Of a stretch of DNA of 64,000 nucleotides, positions 26,587 to 36,513 are shown one piece after another. The position numbers and the translations under genes are program-made. Source of the stretch: Chryseomicrobium palamuruense (lineage in GTDB: Bacteria; Bacillota; Bacilli; Bacillales_A; Planococcaceae). Each line of letters opens with the position of its first letter. Position 1 is the first letter of the stretch. The stretch covers positions 310,001-374,000 of the forward strand of contig NZ_JBHSEF010000026.1 of NCBI RefSeq assembly GCF_042649045.1, written 5' to 3'. The notes below the pieces were generated by a model. That model saw nothing but the letters and a program-made list of their open reading frames with translations, did no database searches and had not been told where the DNA came from.

Positions 26587-28564
26587 AAATATCGTATTAA
26601 TCGGGGCCGGTAAAGGCGGAAGTGCCTTACTTGAACTATTGCGTGATGCTGGAAAATTTACGTTTACAGCGGTTATTGATAAGAATCCTAGTGCACCGGG
26701 ACTGCGCCTTGCAGAACAGATGAATATTCCAATTGCAAACGATTGGCGTTCCTATATATCTGCTTCTGTTGATGTCATCATCGATGCTTCAGGGGACGAT
26801 ACACTACTTCCAGAACTCTTAGATGCGAGAGATCGTTCTACAGTCGTCATACCAGGTGAAATTGCTTCGATTCTTGTTCAGCTAATTGAAGATAACAAAG
26901 AGACCTATCAACAAATCGATGCGGCGCGCTCCATTCAACGTCTAATTTTTGATTCGATGGAAGAAGGAATCATTAGTATTGATCAAAATGGCTACATTAC
27001 GTCATTTAACGAAAGTGCTGCACGCATCACACAAGTCGATCGAAAACAAGTCATCGGGAGACCAGTGCATGAAATTATTCCAGATAGCCGACTTCCTCAA
27101 GTTGCCTCTTTCGGACGTTCAGAAATCAATCAGCAACTTACTCTTGAAAGCGGTACCAAAATAGTTACCTCTAGGCATCCTATCATTACGGAAGCAGGGG
27201 AACGAATAGGTGCGTTTGCTGTGTTTCAGGATATTTCCGAGTTACAACAGATGGCCGAAGAAATCACGAATCTTAGAGAAGTCCAAATGATGCTCGAAGC
27301 CATCATTCAATCGAGTGACGATGCCATCTCCGTTGTCGATGAAAAGGGAATTGGTTTACTCATCAATCCGGCATACACCCGTATCACAGGTTTAAAGGAA
27401 GAAGACATCATTGGTCGGCCAGCAGAAGCTGACATTGCGGATGGGGAAAGTATTCATAGACAGGTTCTAGATACGAGAAAACCAGTCCGCGGCAAGCAAT
27501 TACAAGTGGGCAAGGACCGGAAAGATGTCATCGTCAACGTTGCACCGGTCATCGTCAATAACCGTTTAAAAGGTAGCGTCGGTGTTATTCATGATGTCAC
27601 TGAAATCCGATCGATGATGAAAGAACTGGATAGAGCGAGACTGTTAATCCGGTCCTTAGAATCAAATTTATCGTTTGACGACATCGTCGGCGTCTCTGAA
27701 AAGATTCAATTCGCAAAAGATCAAGCAAAACTTGCAGCCGGTGTACCGGTCACTGTTTTTCTTCGAGGAGAGACGGGTGTAGGTAAAGACTTGTTTGCAC
27801 ATGCCATTCATCGAAAGAGCGAAAGAAAACATAACAAGTTCATTCGGGTCAACTGTAGTTCCGAAGAAGCGAGAGACCAGCTCTTTACGAGTAGTGATAA
27901 GCTCAGCCTTGCGGAACAAGCGATAAATGGAACGTTGTTTCTAGACGAGATAGGGGAATTGACTCTAAGTCAGCAACAACATCTATTGGATCTATTGAGT
28001 TACCAGAAGCTTCCTTCTAGGAACGAGTTAGTTGATTTACGCATCATCGCATCTACGAGTGAACCTCTTGAGAAAAATATGAGAGACGGGTTGTTTCTAG
28101 AAGAACTGTATTTCCAGATTAATAAGATGCCAATTTTTATCCCTCCCTTACGAGAGAGGACAGAAGATATTCCAATCATTCTTGACCATCTTCTGGTGAA
28201 ATTAAACAAAGAATATGGACGACAAATTGCGGGGTTCTCTGACAAAGCCATTCAAGCTTTAAAACAATATGATTGGCCTGGAAATGTTCGGGAACTTGAA
28301 AATGTGGTCAGTCGCACGATGATTTTTATGAATGCATCAGAACTCAAAGTCGAAGAGAAGCATTTGCCACTCACTACGATTCGAGGAAAGCAACCGGAAC
28401 TACCGGATGGCTCCCTTTCTGATTTAGTAGAGTCGTATGAGAGACAATTGATTCAACAGACGTTGACCGCTTATAAAGGCAATAAAGCAGCGACTGCCAA
28501 AAAGCTCAATGTATCACTTCGAACGCTGTATTATAAAATTGAGAAACTTGGTATTGAAGAATAG
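26582..28564 (+). CDS. bkdR: BkdR-type regulator lacking the sigma-54 contact loop
   Basis: A 660-residue regulator of branched-chain keto-acid use. Order: Rossmann-like domain (IVLIGAGKGGSALLELL, residues 1-105), two PAS domains (about 115-220 and 235-340), AAA+ domain (about 360-580) with Walker A GETGVGKDLFAHAIH and Walker B GTLFLDEIGEL, and a C-terminal Fis-type helix-turn-helix. Between VNC and GTLFLDE only 24 residues remain instead of about 40, and GAFTGA, needed to contact sigma-54, is missing. This recalls TyrR, an AAA+ regulator that works with sigma-70. TTG start behind GGAGGTG; 12 bases from ptb. Confidence 0.9.
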   Translation: MQNIVLIGAGKGGSALLELLRDAGKFTFTAVIDKNPSAPGLRLAEQMNIPIANDWRSYISASVDVIIDASGDDTLLPELLDARDRSTVVIPGEIASILVQLIEDNKETYQQIDAARSIQRLIFDSMEEGIISIDQNGYITSFNESAARITQVDRKQVIGRPVHEIIPDSRLPQVASFGRSEINQQLTLESGTKIVTSRHPIITEAGERIGAFAVFQDISELQQMAEEITNLREVQMMLEAIIQSSDDAISVVDEKGIGLLINPAYTRITGLKEEDIIGRPAEADIADGESIHRQVLDTRKPVRGKQLQVGKDRKDVIVNVAPVIVNNRLKGSVGVIHDVTEIRSMMKELDRARLLIRSLESNLSFDDIVGVSEKIQFAKDQAKLAAGVPVTVFLRGETGVGKDLFAHAIHRKSERKHNKFIRVNCSSEEARDQLFTSSDKLSLAEQAINGTLFLDEIGELTLSQQQHLLDLLSYQKLPSRNELVDLRIIASTSEPLEKNMRDGLFLEELYFQINKMPIFIPPLRERTEDIPIILDHLLVKLNKEYGRQIAGFSDKAIQALKQYDWPGNVRELENVVSRTMIFMNASELKVEEKHLPLTTIRGKQPELPDGSLSDLVESYERQLIQQTLTAYKGNKAATAKKLNVSLRTLYYKIEKLGIEE

Positions 28565-28576
28565 GGAGGTGTTCAA

Positions 28577-29458
28577 GTGAAATCTTTTGATCAACTGATG
28601 CAACCTGCTACGAGTGGAACAAAAAAACGGGTGGCGGTTGCATGCGCAGCAGATCCGGAAGTGATGGAAGCTGTTCGTTTGGCAGCAGAAGCCAATATCG
28701 CAGATTTTATCTTGTTTGACACAGAAGCACATTTTGATAAGTTGTTAGTCGAACTTCCTTCCGTTCAAGTACGCTACACGGATTCAGCACAAGATGCAGT
28801 AAAACAAGCTGTACAAGCAGCCTCTTCTGGTGAAGCAGACGCCTTAATGAAAGGTCATGTGGATACTGCGACGCTGTTACGTGAAGTGTTGCGAGATGAA
28901 AATGGCTTGAAAACAGGAGCGACCATCTCACATGTTGCGGTGTTTGAATTTCCTGAATTCGACCGTCTTCTCTTTGTAACAGATGCAGCAATGAATATCG
29001 CTCCTGACCTAAAACAAAAAGTGGATATCATCAAAAATGCGGTAGGAGTTGCAAGGCGGATCGGAATTGAAATGCCGGTCGTGGCGCCACTAAGTGCAGT
29101 GGAAGTCGTTAATCAGGCGATGACCTCTAGTACAGATGCGGCACTCCTTACTATGATGAATCTGCGTGGGCAAATTCAAGGCTGTATCATTGATGGGCCC
29201 CTTGCATTTGATAATGCGATTTCAATTGATTCAGCAAAAGCAAAAGGAATTACGTCATCCACTGCAGGGAAAGCTGACATATTAGTTGTGCCAACAATTG
29301 AAGCTGGGAACATTTTGTATAAATCATTTATGTATTTCGGACGAGCCAAAGTTGGTGCTGTCATCGAAGGGGCGAAAGTTCCGATTGTATTAACTTCTCG
29401 CGCCGATAGCGCTGAAAGCAAATTATACTCGATCGCCTTAGCGGTTCGATCTTATTAA
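28577..29458 (+). CDS. ptb: Phosphate butyryltransferase
   Basis: A 293-residue phosphotransacylase converting (branched) acyl-CoA to acyl phosphate, paired with butyrate kinase to yield ATP. Family signatures include DALMKGHVDTATLLREVL, SHVAVFEFPEF and the C-terminal ADILVVPTIEAGNILYKS and SRADSAESKLYS. GTG start with GGGAGGTG upstream. Second gene of the bkd operon. Confidence 0.94.
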   Translation: MKSFDQLMQPATSGTKKRVAVACAADPEVMEAVRLAAEANIADFILFDTEAHFDKLLVELPSVQVRYTDSAQDAVKQAVQAASSGEADALMKGHVDTATLLREVLRDENGLKTGATISHVAVFEFPEFDRLLFVTDAAMNIAPDLKQKVDIIKNAVGVARRIGIEMPVVAPLSAVEVVNQAMTSSTDAALLTMMNLRGQIQGCIIDGPLAFDNAISIDSAKAKGITSSTAGKADILVVPTIEAGNILYKSFMYFGRAKVGAVIEGAKVPIVLTSRADSAESKLYSIALAVRSY

Positions 29459-29473
29459 TTGGAGGAATGAACA

Positions 29474-30568
29474 ATGGAAATCTTTAAATATATGGAAACG
29501 TACGATTACGAGCAACTTATTTTTTGTCAAGATAAAACATCAGGTTTGAAAGCCATCATCGCCATTCACGATACTACGTTAGGACCTGCACTTGGTGGAA
29601 CACGTATGTGGAACTATGCCACAGAAGAAGAAGCGATTGAAGATGCACTTCGGTTAGCAAAAGGAATGACATACAAAAATGCTGCAGCCGGTCTTAACCT
29701 TGGCGGTGGGAAAACGGTCATTATCGGAGATCCCTTAACAGATAAAAACGAAGAAATGTTCCGTGCATTTGGTCGATTCATCCAGGGGTTGAACGGTCGC
29801 TACATCACAGCAGAAGATGTGGGTACAACAGTAGCAGACATGGACTTGATTCATGAAGAGACGAATTATGTAACAGGTATTTCTCCAGCTTTCGGTTCGT
29901 CAGGGAATCCTTCTCCTGTCACAGCTTATGGTGTGTATATGGGAATGAAGGCTGCAGCTATGGAAGCATATGGTTCTGATTCACTTGAAGGGAAAACAAT
30001 CGCTGTCCAAGGAGTTGGAAATGTAGCTTACAAACTATGTGACTTCTTACATCAAGAAAGTGCAAAGCTAATAGTTGCAGATATTAACCAAGCTTCTGTA
30101 GACCGCGCGGTGAAAGAATTTGGGGCGACTCAAGTGGATGTCTCTGAGATCTACTCTCAAGAAGCGGATATTTTTGCACCGTGTGCGTTAGGTGCGATTA
30201 TCAATGATGACACGATTTCGCAATTAAAAGTAAAAGTGGTTGCTGGAGCTGCAAACAACCAACTAAAAGAACCACGTCACGGAGATAAATTACATGAGAT
30301 GGGTATTGTTTATGCACCAGACTACGTGATCAATTCAGGTGGCGTAATAAACGTTGCAGATGAGCTCAATGGATACAACCATGAGCGCGCATTGAAACGT
30401 GTTGAAGGAATTTATGACACAATCACACGCATCTTTGAAATATCTAAACGTGATGGTGTGGCATCTTATATGGCGGCTGACCGTCTAGCTGAAGAACGTA
30501 TTGCGCGTATGGCGAAATCACGTCGTCAGTTCTTACAGAATGGAAAACACTCACTTACAAACCGCTAA
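29474..30568 (+). CDS. bcd: Leucine dehydrogenase
   Basis: A 364-residue NAD-dependent amino-acid dehydrogenase that deaminates Leu, Val and Ile to the 2-oxo acids used by the Bkd complex. The catalytic lysine is in GLNLGGGKTVIIGDP, the substrate loop LGGTRMWNY is present, and the Rossmann motif is VQGVGNVAYKLCDFL. Its place between ptb and buk matches other Bacillales bkd operons. Confidence 0.96.
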   Translation: MEIFKYMETYDYEQLIFCQDKTSGLKAIIAIHDTTLGPALGGTRMWNYATEEEAIEDALRLAKGMTYKNAAAGLNLGGGKTVIIGDPLTDKNEEMFRAFGRFIQGLNGRYITAEDVGTTVADMDLIHEETNYVTGISPAFGSSGNPSPVTAYGVYMGMKAAAMEAYGSDSLEGKTIAVQGVGNVAYKLCDFLHQESAKLIVADINQASVDRAVKEFGATQVDVSEIYSQEADIFAPCALGAIINDDTISQLKVKVVAGAANNQLKEPRHGDKLHEMGIVYAPDYVINSGGVINVADELNGYNHERALKRVEGIYDTITRIFEISKRDGVASYMAADRLAEERIARMAKSRRQFLQNGKHSLTNR

Positions 30569-30587
30569 GCTGAGATAAGGAGGAAAC

Positions 30588-31667
30588 ATGATGGAACCTT
30601 TTCGTATACTTGTTCTAAATCCGGGTTCAACCTCCACAAAGATTGGTGTTTATGAAAACGAACAATTGCTGTTTGAAAAAACCATTCGCCATAAAACGGA
30701 AGAAATTGAAGGCTTCCCTACGATTATTGCTCAATATGAATTTCGGAAGGACATGATTCTTCAAGCACTTGATGAGGAACAAATGAACATTTCCCGCTTG
30801 TCCGCTGTCTGTGGACGCGGGGGACTCCTTCGCCCGATTGAAGGCGGAACGTACGAAGTAAATGAACAGATGCTTGAAGATTTAAGAAAAGGCTATTCGG
30901 GGCAACATGCATCGAATCTTGGTGGAATCATTGCCAATGAAATCGCGAAAGGGTTGCATATTCCTGCATACATTGTAGATCCCGTTGTTGTAGATGAATT
31001 ACACGAATTGGCACGCATTTCTGGCACGAAAAAACTGGAAAGAAGATCAATTTTCCATGCACTCAATCAAAAAGCAGTTGCCCGTCGTTACGCAAAAGAA
31101 CAAGGGAAGCCATATGATACATTATCTTTAATCGTCGCCCACATGGGTGGTGGTGTCACAGTTGGTACCCATTCCAATGGACGAGTGATTGATGTGAACA
31201 ATGGATTGCATGGAGATGGTCCGTTTAGTCCGGAACGTGCAGGAAGTGTGCCAATCGGAGACTTGGTGGCTATGTGTTATTCTGGAAATTACTATCAACA
31301 CGAGATTATGAAAATGATTGTTGGACAAGGTGGTCTTGTCAGCTACCTCGGAACGAATGATGCAATCACTGTAGAAAAGCGAATTGCAAATGGTGATGCA
31401 GAAGCGAAACGTATTTATGATGCCATGGCCTACCAGATAGCCAAAGAAATCGGTTCCCAGAGTGCCGTGCTTTCTGGTAAAGTCGATGCCATCTTACTTA
31501 CCGGTGGTCTAGCGTACGGGAAAGACTTTGTGAAAGAAATTGCTAACCGTGTGAGCTGGATATCTGATGTTGTGATCTATCCAGGAGAAGATGAACTACA
31601 AGCTCTTGCGGAAGGCGCATATCGCGTATTGAGTGGAGAAGAACAGCCGAAGCATTACCCGAATTAA
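30588..31667 (+). CDS. buk: Butyrate kinase (branched-chain fatty acid kinase)
   Basis: A 359-residue ASKHA-fold kinase: LVLNPGSTSTKIGVYE is the phosphate loop, AHMGGGVTVGTH the nucleotide segment, and LTGGLAYGKDFV the C-terminal motif. It transfers phosphate from acyl phosphate to ADP. Two ATGs start the frame; AAGGAGGAAAC favours the first. Operates with Ptb to gain ATP from branched acyl-CoA or to activate free acids. Confidence 0.95.
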   Translation: MMEPFRILVLNPGSTSTKIGVYENEQLLFEKTIRHKTEEIEGFPTIIAQYEFRKDMILQALDEEQMNISRLSAVCGRGGLLRPIEGGTYEVNEQMLEDLRKGYSGQHASNLGGIIANEIAKGLHIPAYIVDPVVVDELHELARISGTKKLERRSIFHALNQKAVARRYAKEQGKPYDTLSLIVAHMGGGVTVGTHSNGRVIDVNNGLHGDGPFSPERAGSVPIGDLVAMCYSGNYYQHEIMKMIVGQGGLVSYLGTNDAITVEKRIANGDAEAKRIYDAMAYQIAKEIGSQSAVLSGKVDAILLTGGLAYGKDFVKEIANRVSWISDVVIYPGEDELQALAEGAYRVLSGEEQPKHYPN

Positions 31668-31679
31668 AGGAGGGATACG

Positions 31680-33107
31680 ATGGCTAAAGAATATGATCTA
31701 GTCATTATCGGTGGAGGAACAGGTGGATACGTTGCCGCCATTCGCGCAGCGCAACTGGGCCTTAAAACTGCCGTTGTTGAAAAAGAAAAATTAGGTGGAA
31801 CATGCCTTCATAAAGGATGTATTCCGAGCAAAGCACTTTTACGTTCTGCAGAGGTTTATCATACAGCAAAAGAAAAAGCAGCAGATTATGGTGTAGTGAC
31901 TGGAGAAGTTTCACTTGATTTTTCAGCAGTGCAAAAACGTAAACAATCGATTGTCAATCAACTACATCAAGGTGTTCAAGGTCTCATGAAAAAAGGAAAA
32001 ATCGATATATATGAAGGAACAGCTCGCATGCTTGGACCATCGATTTTCAGTCCTTCTCCAGGCGGAACCGTTTCTGTAGAAATGAACAATGGGGAAGAAA
32101 ATGAAATGATCATCCCGAAAAATGTCGTTCTTGCAACAGGGTCTCGCCCACGAACATTACCTGGGTTGACGATTGACGGTGAATTTGTCATGACATCGGA
32201 TGAAGCGCTCGAAATGACGGAATTACCTAAATCTATCTTAATCGTCGGTGGCGGTGTCATCGGAATCGAATGGGCTTCGATGTTGAATGATTTTGGTGTT
32301 GAAGTCACCGTTATTGAATATGCAGACCGCATCATTCCGACAGAGGATGAAGCCATTTCTCGTGAGATGAAAAAACTCCTTGAGAAAAAAGGAATTACAT
32401 TTGCGACAAGTGCTAAGGTTCTTCCAGAAACGTTAAAAACAGAAAACGGTGTCAGCATTGAAGCAGAAATGGGTTCAGAGACGAACTTATTTACAGCAGA
32501 TAAGATGCTTGTATCCGTCGGACGTCAAGCGAATGTTGAAAACATCGGAATTGAGAATACAGATATCATTGTAGAAAATGGTTTTGTTCAAGTGTCGGAT
32601 ACGTATCAAACTAAAGAATCTCATATCTATGCAATAGGCGATGTGATTGGTGGACTTCAACTAGCTCACGTAGCAAGTCACGAGGGGGTCACAGCTGTAG
32701 AGCATATTGCAGGTCGTTCCGTTCACGCACTCGATACGGAAAAAGTTTCACGCTGTATCTATTCAAGTCCAGAAGCTTCGAGCGTGGGGATTACGGAAGC
32801 TCAAGCAAAAGAACGTGGCTTCAAAGTGAAAACAGGCAAGTTTTCCTTTAAAGCGATTGGGAAAGCACTCGTTTACGGGGAATCCGATGGTTTTGTCAAA
32901 ATCGTCGCCGACTCGGAAACAAACGATATTTTAGGTGTTCATATGATTGGACCACACGCAACGGATCTGATTTCCGAAGCAGGTCTTGCCATGGTACTTG
33001 ATGCTACACCGTGGGAAATTGCTTCAACTGTGCACCCACATCCAACCCTATCAGAAATTATGGGTGAAGCAGCTTTAGCAGTCGACGGAAACGCTATTCA
33101 CAGTTAA
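31680..33107 (+). CDS. lpdV: Dihydrolipoyl dehydrogenase (E3) of the Bkd complex
   Basis: A 475-residue flavoprotein that reoxidises dihydrolipoyl groups. FAD motif VIIGGGTGGYVAAIRAAQLG, redox-active disulfide GGTCLHKGCIPSKAL, NAD motif ILIVGGGVIGIEWASML and the C-terminal His-Glu pair in VHPHPTLSEIMGEAA are all present. It lies between buk and the E1 genes, the standard order. Confidence 0.97.
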   Translation: MAKEYDLVIIGGGTGGYVAAIRAAQLGLKTAVVEKEKLGGTCLHKGCIPSKALLRSAEVYHTAKEKAADYGVVTGEVSLDFSAVQKRKQSIVNQLHQGVQGLMKKGKIDIYEGTARMLGPSIFSPSPGGTVSVEMNNGEENEMIIPKNVVLATGSRPRTLPGLTIDGEFVMTSDEALEMTELPKSILIVGGGVIGIEWASMLNDFGVEVTVIEYADRIIPTEDEAISREMKKLLEKKGITFATSAKVLPETLKTENGVSIEAEMGSETNLFTADKMLVSVGRQANVENIGIENTDIIVENGFVQVSDTYQTKESHIYAIGDVIGGLQLAHVASHEGVTAVEHIAGRSVHALDTEKVSRCIYSSPEASSVGITEAQAKERGFKVKTGKFSFKAIGKALVYGESDGFVKIVADSETNDILGVHMIGPHATDLISEAGLAMVLDATPWEIASTVHPHPTLSEIMGEAALAVDGNAIHS

Positions 33108-33120
33108 GGGAGGAAATGAA

Positions 33121-34125
33121 ATGACAACTCGTCATGAAGAAGTTGGTTTAACTAATGATGATGTACTAAAAATCTACGAAACAATGCTTCTTGCCCGCCG
33201 TATCGATGAGCGTATGTGGTTACTCAATCGCGCAGGAAAAATTCCATTTGTAATCTCATGTCAAGGGCAAGAAGCAGCGCAAGTAGGGGCTGCATACGCA
33301 CTTGATACAGAAAAAGATTATATTGCACCATACTACCGTGATATGGGCGTTGTTTTGCACTTTGGAATGACTGCTCGCGACCTCATGCTTTCTGCTTTTG
33401 CTAAAGCAGAAGATCCAAACTCTGGTGGACGTCAAATGCCAGGTCACTTTGGTCAAAAGAAGAATCGTATCTTAACAGGTTCTTCTCCCGTTACAACACA
33501 AGTTCCTCATGCAGTAGGTGTAGCACTTGCAGCCAAAATCGAGAAAAAAGATTTCGTTTCATTTGCGACTCTTGGAGAAGGCTCTTCGAACCAAGGAGAT
33601 TTCCACGAAGGATTAAACTTCGCAGGTGTTCACAAATTGCCATGTATCACGATGGTTGAGAACAATAAATATGCGATTTCTGTTCCCTTTGATCGTCAAG
33701 TTGCGAGTAAAAATATCGCAGACCGAGCGATTGCTTATGGCATGCCAGGGTATGAAGTCGATGGAAAAGATCCAATCGAAGTGTACCGTGTTATGAAAGA
33801 AGCTGTTGAGCGTGCACGTAAAGGGGAAGGCCCATCTCTTATTGAAGCCGTAACATTCCGTTTAACTGCGCACTCTTCGGATGATGATGATCGTCAATAC
33901 AAGTCAGCAGAAGAAATCGAAGAAGGTAAGAAACTAGATCCGATTTTATCATTTGCTGCTTACCTGAAAGAACACGGTATTTTAACCGATGAGTCGGAAA
34001 AAGAAATAAATGAACGTGTCATGAAAGAAGTGAATGAAGCAACCGATTATGCAGAAAATGCACCTTATGCTAAACCAGAGGATGCGTTACTACATGTGTA
34101 TGCTGAGCAAGGAGGCGACAACTAA
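33121..34125 (+). CDS. bkdAA: Branched-chain 2-oxo acid dehydrogenase E1 alpha
   Basis: A thiamine-diphosphate subunit of 334 residues. The ThDP motif runs from LGEGSSNQGDFHEGLNFA to the asparagine in VENNKYAIS. RLTAHSSDDDDRQYK is the phosphorylation-loop-type region typical of branched-chain enzymes. It decarboxylates the Leu/Val/Ile oxo acids with BkdAB. Its stop overlaps the bkdAB start. Confidence 0.96.
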   Translation: MTTRHEEVGLTNDDVLKIYETMLLARRIDERMWLLNRAGKIPFVISCQGQEAAQVGAAYALDTEKDYIAPYYRDMGVVLHFGMTARDLMLSAFAKAEDPNSGGRQMPGHFGQKKNRILTGSSPVTTQVPHAVGVALAAKIEKKDFVSFATLGEGSSNQGDFHEGLNFAGVHKLPCITMVENNKYAISVPFDRQVASKNIADRAIAYGMPGYEVDGKDPIEVYRVMKEAVERARKGEGPSLIEAVTFRLTAHSSDDDDRQYKSAEEIEEGKKLDPILSFAAYLKEHGILTDESEKEINERVMKEVNEATDYAENAPYAKPEDALLHVYAEQGGDN

Positions 34126-35108
34126 TGCCAATCATGTCTTATATCGATGCCATCACACTGGCAATGAAAGAAGAAATGGAACGCGATGAGCGCGTCTTTG
34201 TTCTTGGAGAAGACGTTGGCCGTAAAGGCGGCGTATTTAAAGCAACAAATGGTTTGTACGACCAGTTCGGAGAATACCGCGTACTCGATACACCACTAGC
34301 TGAATCAGCGATTGCAGGTGTCGGAATTGGAGCTGCCATGTATGGTCTTCGTCCAATTGCAGAAATGCAGTTTGCCGATTTTATCATGCCTGCAGTGAAT
34401 CAAATCATCTCAGAAGCTGCACGGATCCGTTACCGTTCTAACAATGACTGGACATGTCCAATCGTGGTTCGTGCCCCATTCGGTGGGGGAATTCATGGGG
34501 CGCTCTATCACTCACAATCCGTCGAAGCGATCTTCGCTAATCAGCCTGGTCTTAAAATCGTCATTCCTTCGACTCCGTATGACGCAAAAGGATTATTAAA
34601 AGCAGCGATTCGCGATGAAGATCCAGTCTTATTCTTCGAGCACAAGCGTGCGTATCGTCTAATCAAAGGAGAAGTTCCTGAGGACGATTACACGATTGAA
34701 ATTGGAAAAGCAGACGTGAAACGTGAAGGAGAAGACATTACTGTCATCACCTACGGCTTAGCTGTTCACTTTGCTCTCCAAGCAGCTGAGCGCTTAGAAA
34801 AAGACGGGATTTCTACTCACGTTTTAGATCTTCGTACCGTCTATCCATTAGATAAAGATGGAATTATTGAAGCTGCGAAAAAGACCGGAAAAGTACTTCT
34901 CGTTACTGAAGATAATAAAGAAGGTAGTATCATGTCGGAAGTGGCGGCCATTATTGCTGAGCACTGCCTATTTGACTTGGACGCACCTATCCAGCGCCTC
35001 GCAGGACCAGACGTACCTGCTATGCCTTACGCGCCAACAATGGAAAAATTCTTTATGATCAATCCGGATAAAGTAGAAAAAGCTATGCGTGATCTTGCTG
35101 AATTCTAA
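34125..35108 (+). CDS. bkdAB: Branched-chain 2-oxo acid dehydrogenase E1 beta
   Basis: A 327-residue partner of BkdAA. MSYIDAITLAMKEEMERDER, LGEDVGRKGGVFKAT, FGGGIHGALYHSQS and the C-terminal DLRTVYPLDKDGI fit transketolase beta subunits. The ATG at 34125 overlaps the bkdAA stop by one base, with AGGAGGCG at suitable spacing; ATG 34134 is an alternative. Confidence 0.96.
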   Translation: MPIMSYIDAITLAMKEEMERDERVFVLGEDVGRKGGVFKATNGLYDQFGEYRVLDTPLAESAIAGVGIGAAMYGLRPIAEMQFADFIMPAVNQIISEAARIRYRSNNDWTCPIVVRAPFGGGIHGALYHSQSVEAIFANQPGLKIVIPSTPYDAKGLLKAAIRDEDPVLFFEHKRAYRLIKGEVPEDDYTIEIGKADVKREGEDITVITYGLAVHFALQAAERLEKDGISTHVLDLRTVYPLDKDGIIEAAKKTGKVLLVTEDNKEGSIMSEVAAIIAEHCLFDLDAPIQRLAGPDVPAMPYAPTMEKFFMINPDKVEKAMRDLAEF

Positions 35109-35123
35109 GAAGGAGGAATGAAA

Positions 35124-36422
35124 ATGGCTCTTGAACAAATCAAAATGCCTCAGCTCGGGGAAAGTGTCACGGAAGGTACCATTGAAAAATGGTTGGTCTC
35201 TCCTGGTGACCACGTCAACAAATACGACCCTCTTGCTGAAGTGAATACCGATAAAGTAACTGCAGAAATTCCTTCATCGTTTACTGGTGTCATTAAAGAA
35301 CTCATTGCCGGTGAAGGCGAGACACTGGCTGTCGGGGAAGTCGTCTGTACGATTGAGACAGAAGGGGGCAGTGCAGAAGAATCTCAAAAAACACCTGCCG
35401 CTCCAGAAGTCAAAGAAGAACCCAAACAACAGGAGACTCCAGCGAGTGCACCTAAAGTGGACCGTCCTAAAAATAAGAATGCCCGATACTCTCCAGCTGT
35501 TCTCACGATGGCTAGTGAGCACGGCATCGACCTAGAACAAGTCGAAGGCTCTGGTCGCGAAGGGCGCATCACCCGTAAAGATCTGCAAAAGTTAATTGAC
35601 TCTGGTTCGATTCCAACTGCAGCCCAACGTCCGAAAGAATCACACCCTGAATCAATGACTCAAACGGAAGCTCCAGCTTCTACACCTGCTGCACCTAAAC
35701 AAGATATCCCGTCATTACCAGGTGATGTTGAAATCCCGGTAACAGGAATTCGTAAAGCGATTGCGGCCAACATGCTGCGTAGTAAGCATGAGGCTCCACA
35801 TGCATGGACAATGATTGAAGTAGATGTAACGAACCTTGTATCATACCGCGACTCGATCAAGAATGAGTTTAAACAAAAAGAGGGCTTTAATGTGACGTAT
35901 TTTGCTTTCTTCGTTAAAGCAGTTGCCCAAGCATTAAAAGAATTCCCGATGATGAACTCCATGTGGGCTGGAGACAAGATCATTCAGAAGAAGGCAATCA
36001 ACATCTCCATAGCAGTTGCAACTGAAGATGCCCTATATGTACCAGTTATCAAAGACGCCGACGAGAAAACAATCAAAGGCATCGCAAAAGAAATTAACGA
36101 GCTAGCCGGAAAAGTCCGTGCAGGTAAATTGAAATCAGAAGATATGCAAGGCGGTACATTTACCGTTAACAACACTGGATCATTTGGTTCTGTCCAGTCG
36201 ATGGGTATCATTAATTATCCTCAAGCTGCCATCTTACAAGTGGAATCTATTGTGAAGCGTCCAGTCATCATGGAAGGCGGCATGATTGCCCCTCGTGACA
36301 TGGTCAACCTATGTCTATCTCTCGACCACCGTGTATTGGATGGTTTAGTATGTGGCCGATTCCTTGCTCGTGTGAAAGAAATCTTAGAACATATTTCTAA
36401 AGACACTACATCAGTGTATTAA
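35124..36422 (+). CDS. bkdB: Branched-chain 2-oxo acid dehydrogenase E2 (dihydrolipoyl transacylase)
   Basis: The 432-residue core of the complex: an N-terminal lipoyl domain with the modified lysine in EVNTDKVTAEIPSS, a Glu/Pro/Ala-rich linker, the E3-binding domain (ARYSPAVLTMASEHGID), a second linker, and the catalytic domain ending in the DHRVLDG active site. The ATG at 35124 has better spacing to AAGGAGG than the ATG at 35118. Lipoylation links it to lipM in this window. Confidence 0.96.
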   Translation: MALEQIKMPQLGESVTEGTIEKWLVSPGDHVNKYDPLAEVNTDKVTAEIPSSFTGVIKELIAGEGETLAVGEVVCTIETEGGSAEESQKTPAAPEVKEEPKQQETPASAPKVDRPKNKNARYSPAVLTMASEHGIDLEQVEGSGREGRITRKDLQKLIDSGSIPTAAQRPKESHPESMTQTEAPASTPAAPKQDIPSLPGDVEIPVTGIRKAIAANMLRSKHEAPHAWTMIEVDVTNLVSYRDSIKNEFKQKEGFNVTYFAFFVKAVAQALKEFPMMNSMWAGDKIIQKKAINISIAVATEDALYVPVIKDADEKTIKGIAKEINELAGKVRAGKLKSEDMQGGTFTVNNTGSFGSVQSMGIINYPQAAILQVESIVKRPVIMEGGMIAPRDMVNLCLSLDHRVLDGLVCGRFLARVKEILEHISKDTTSVY

Positions 36423-36428
36423 TCATAA

Positions 36429-36455
36429 AAGTCGTCCTTCATGGGCGGCTTTTTG
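36429..36455 (+). terminator. Terminator of the bkd operon
   Basis: AAGTCGTCC pairs with GGGCGGCTT (some G:T pairs) around TTCAT, followed by a short T run. Confidence 0.75.
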
Positions 36456-36513
36456 TCTAGGTAAAGAATTTGGAGTACACTAAGAAGGTACATAAGCTTG
36501 GGGAGGAAACGAT

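Noticed and set aside
28565..28576. Sigma-54 promoter between bkdR and ptb
   Set aside because: Only 12 bases are available and they are the ptb ribosome site; no GG/GC -24/-12 pair is present.
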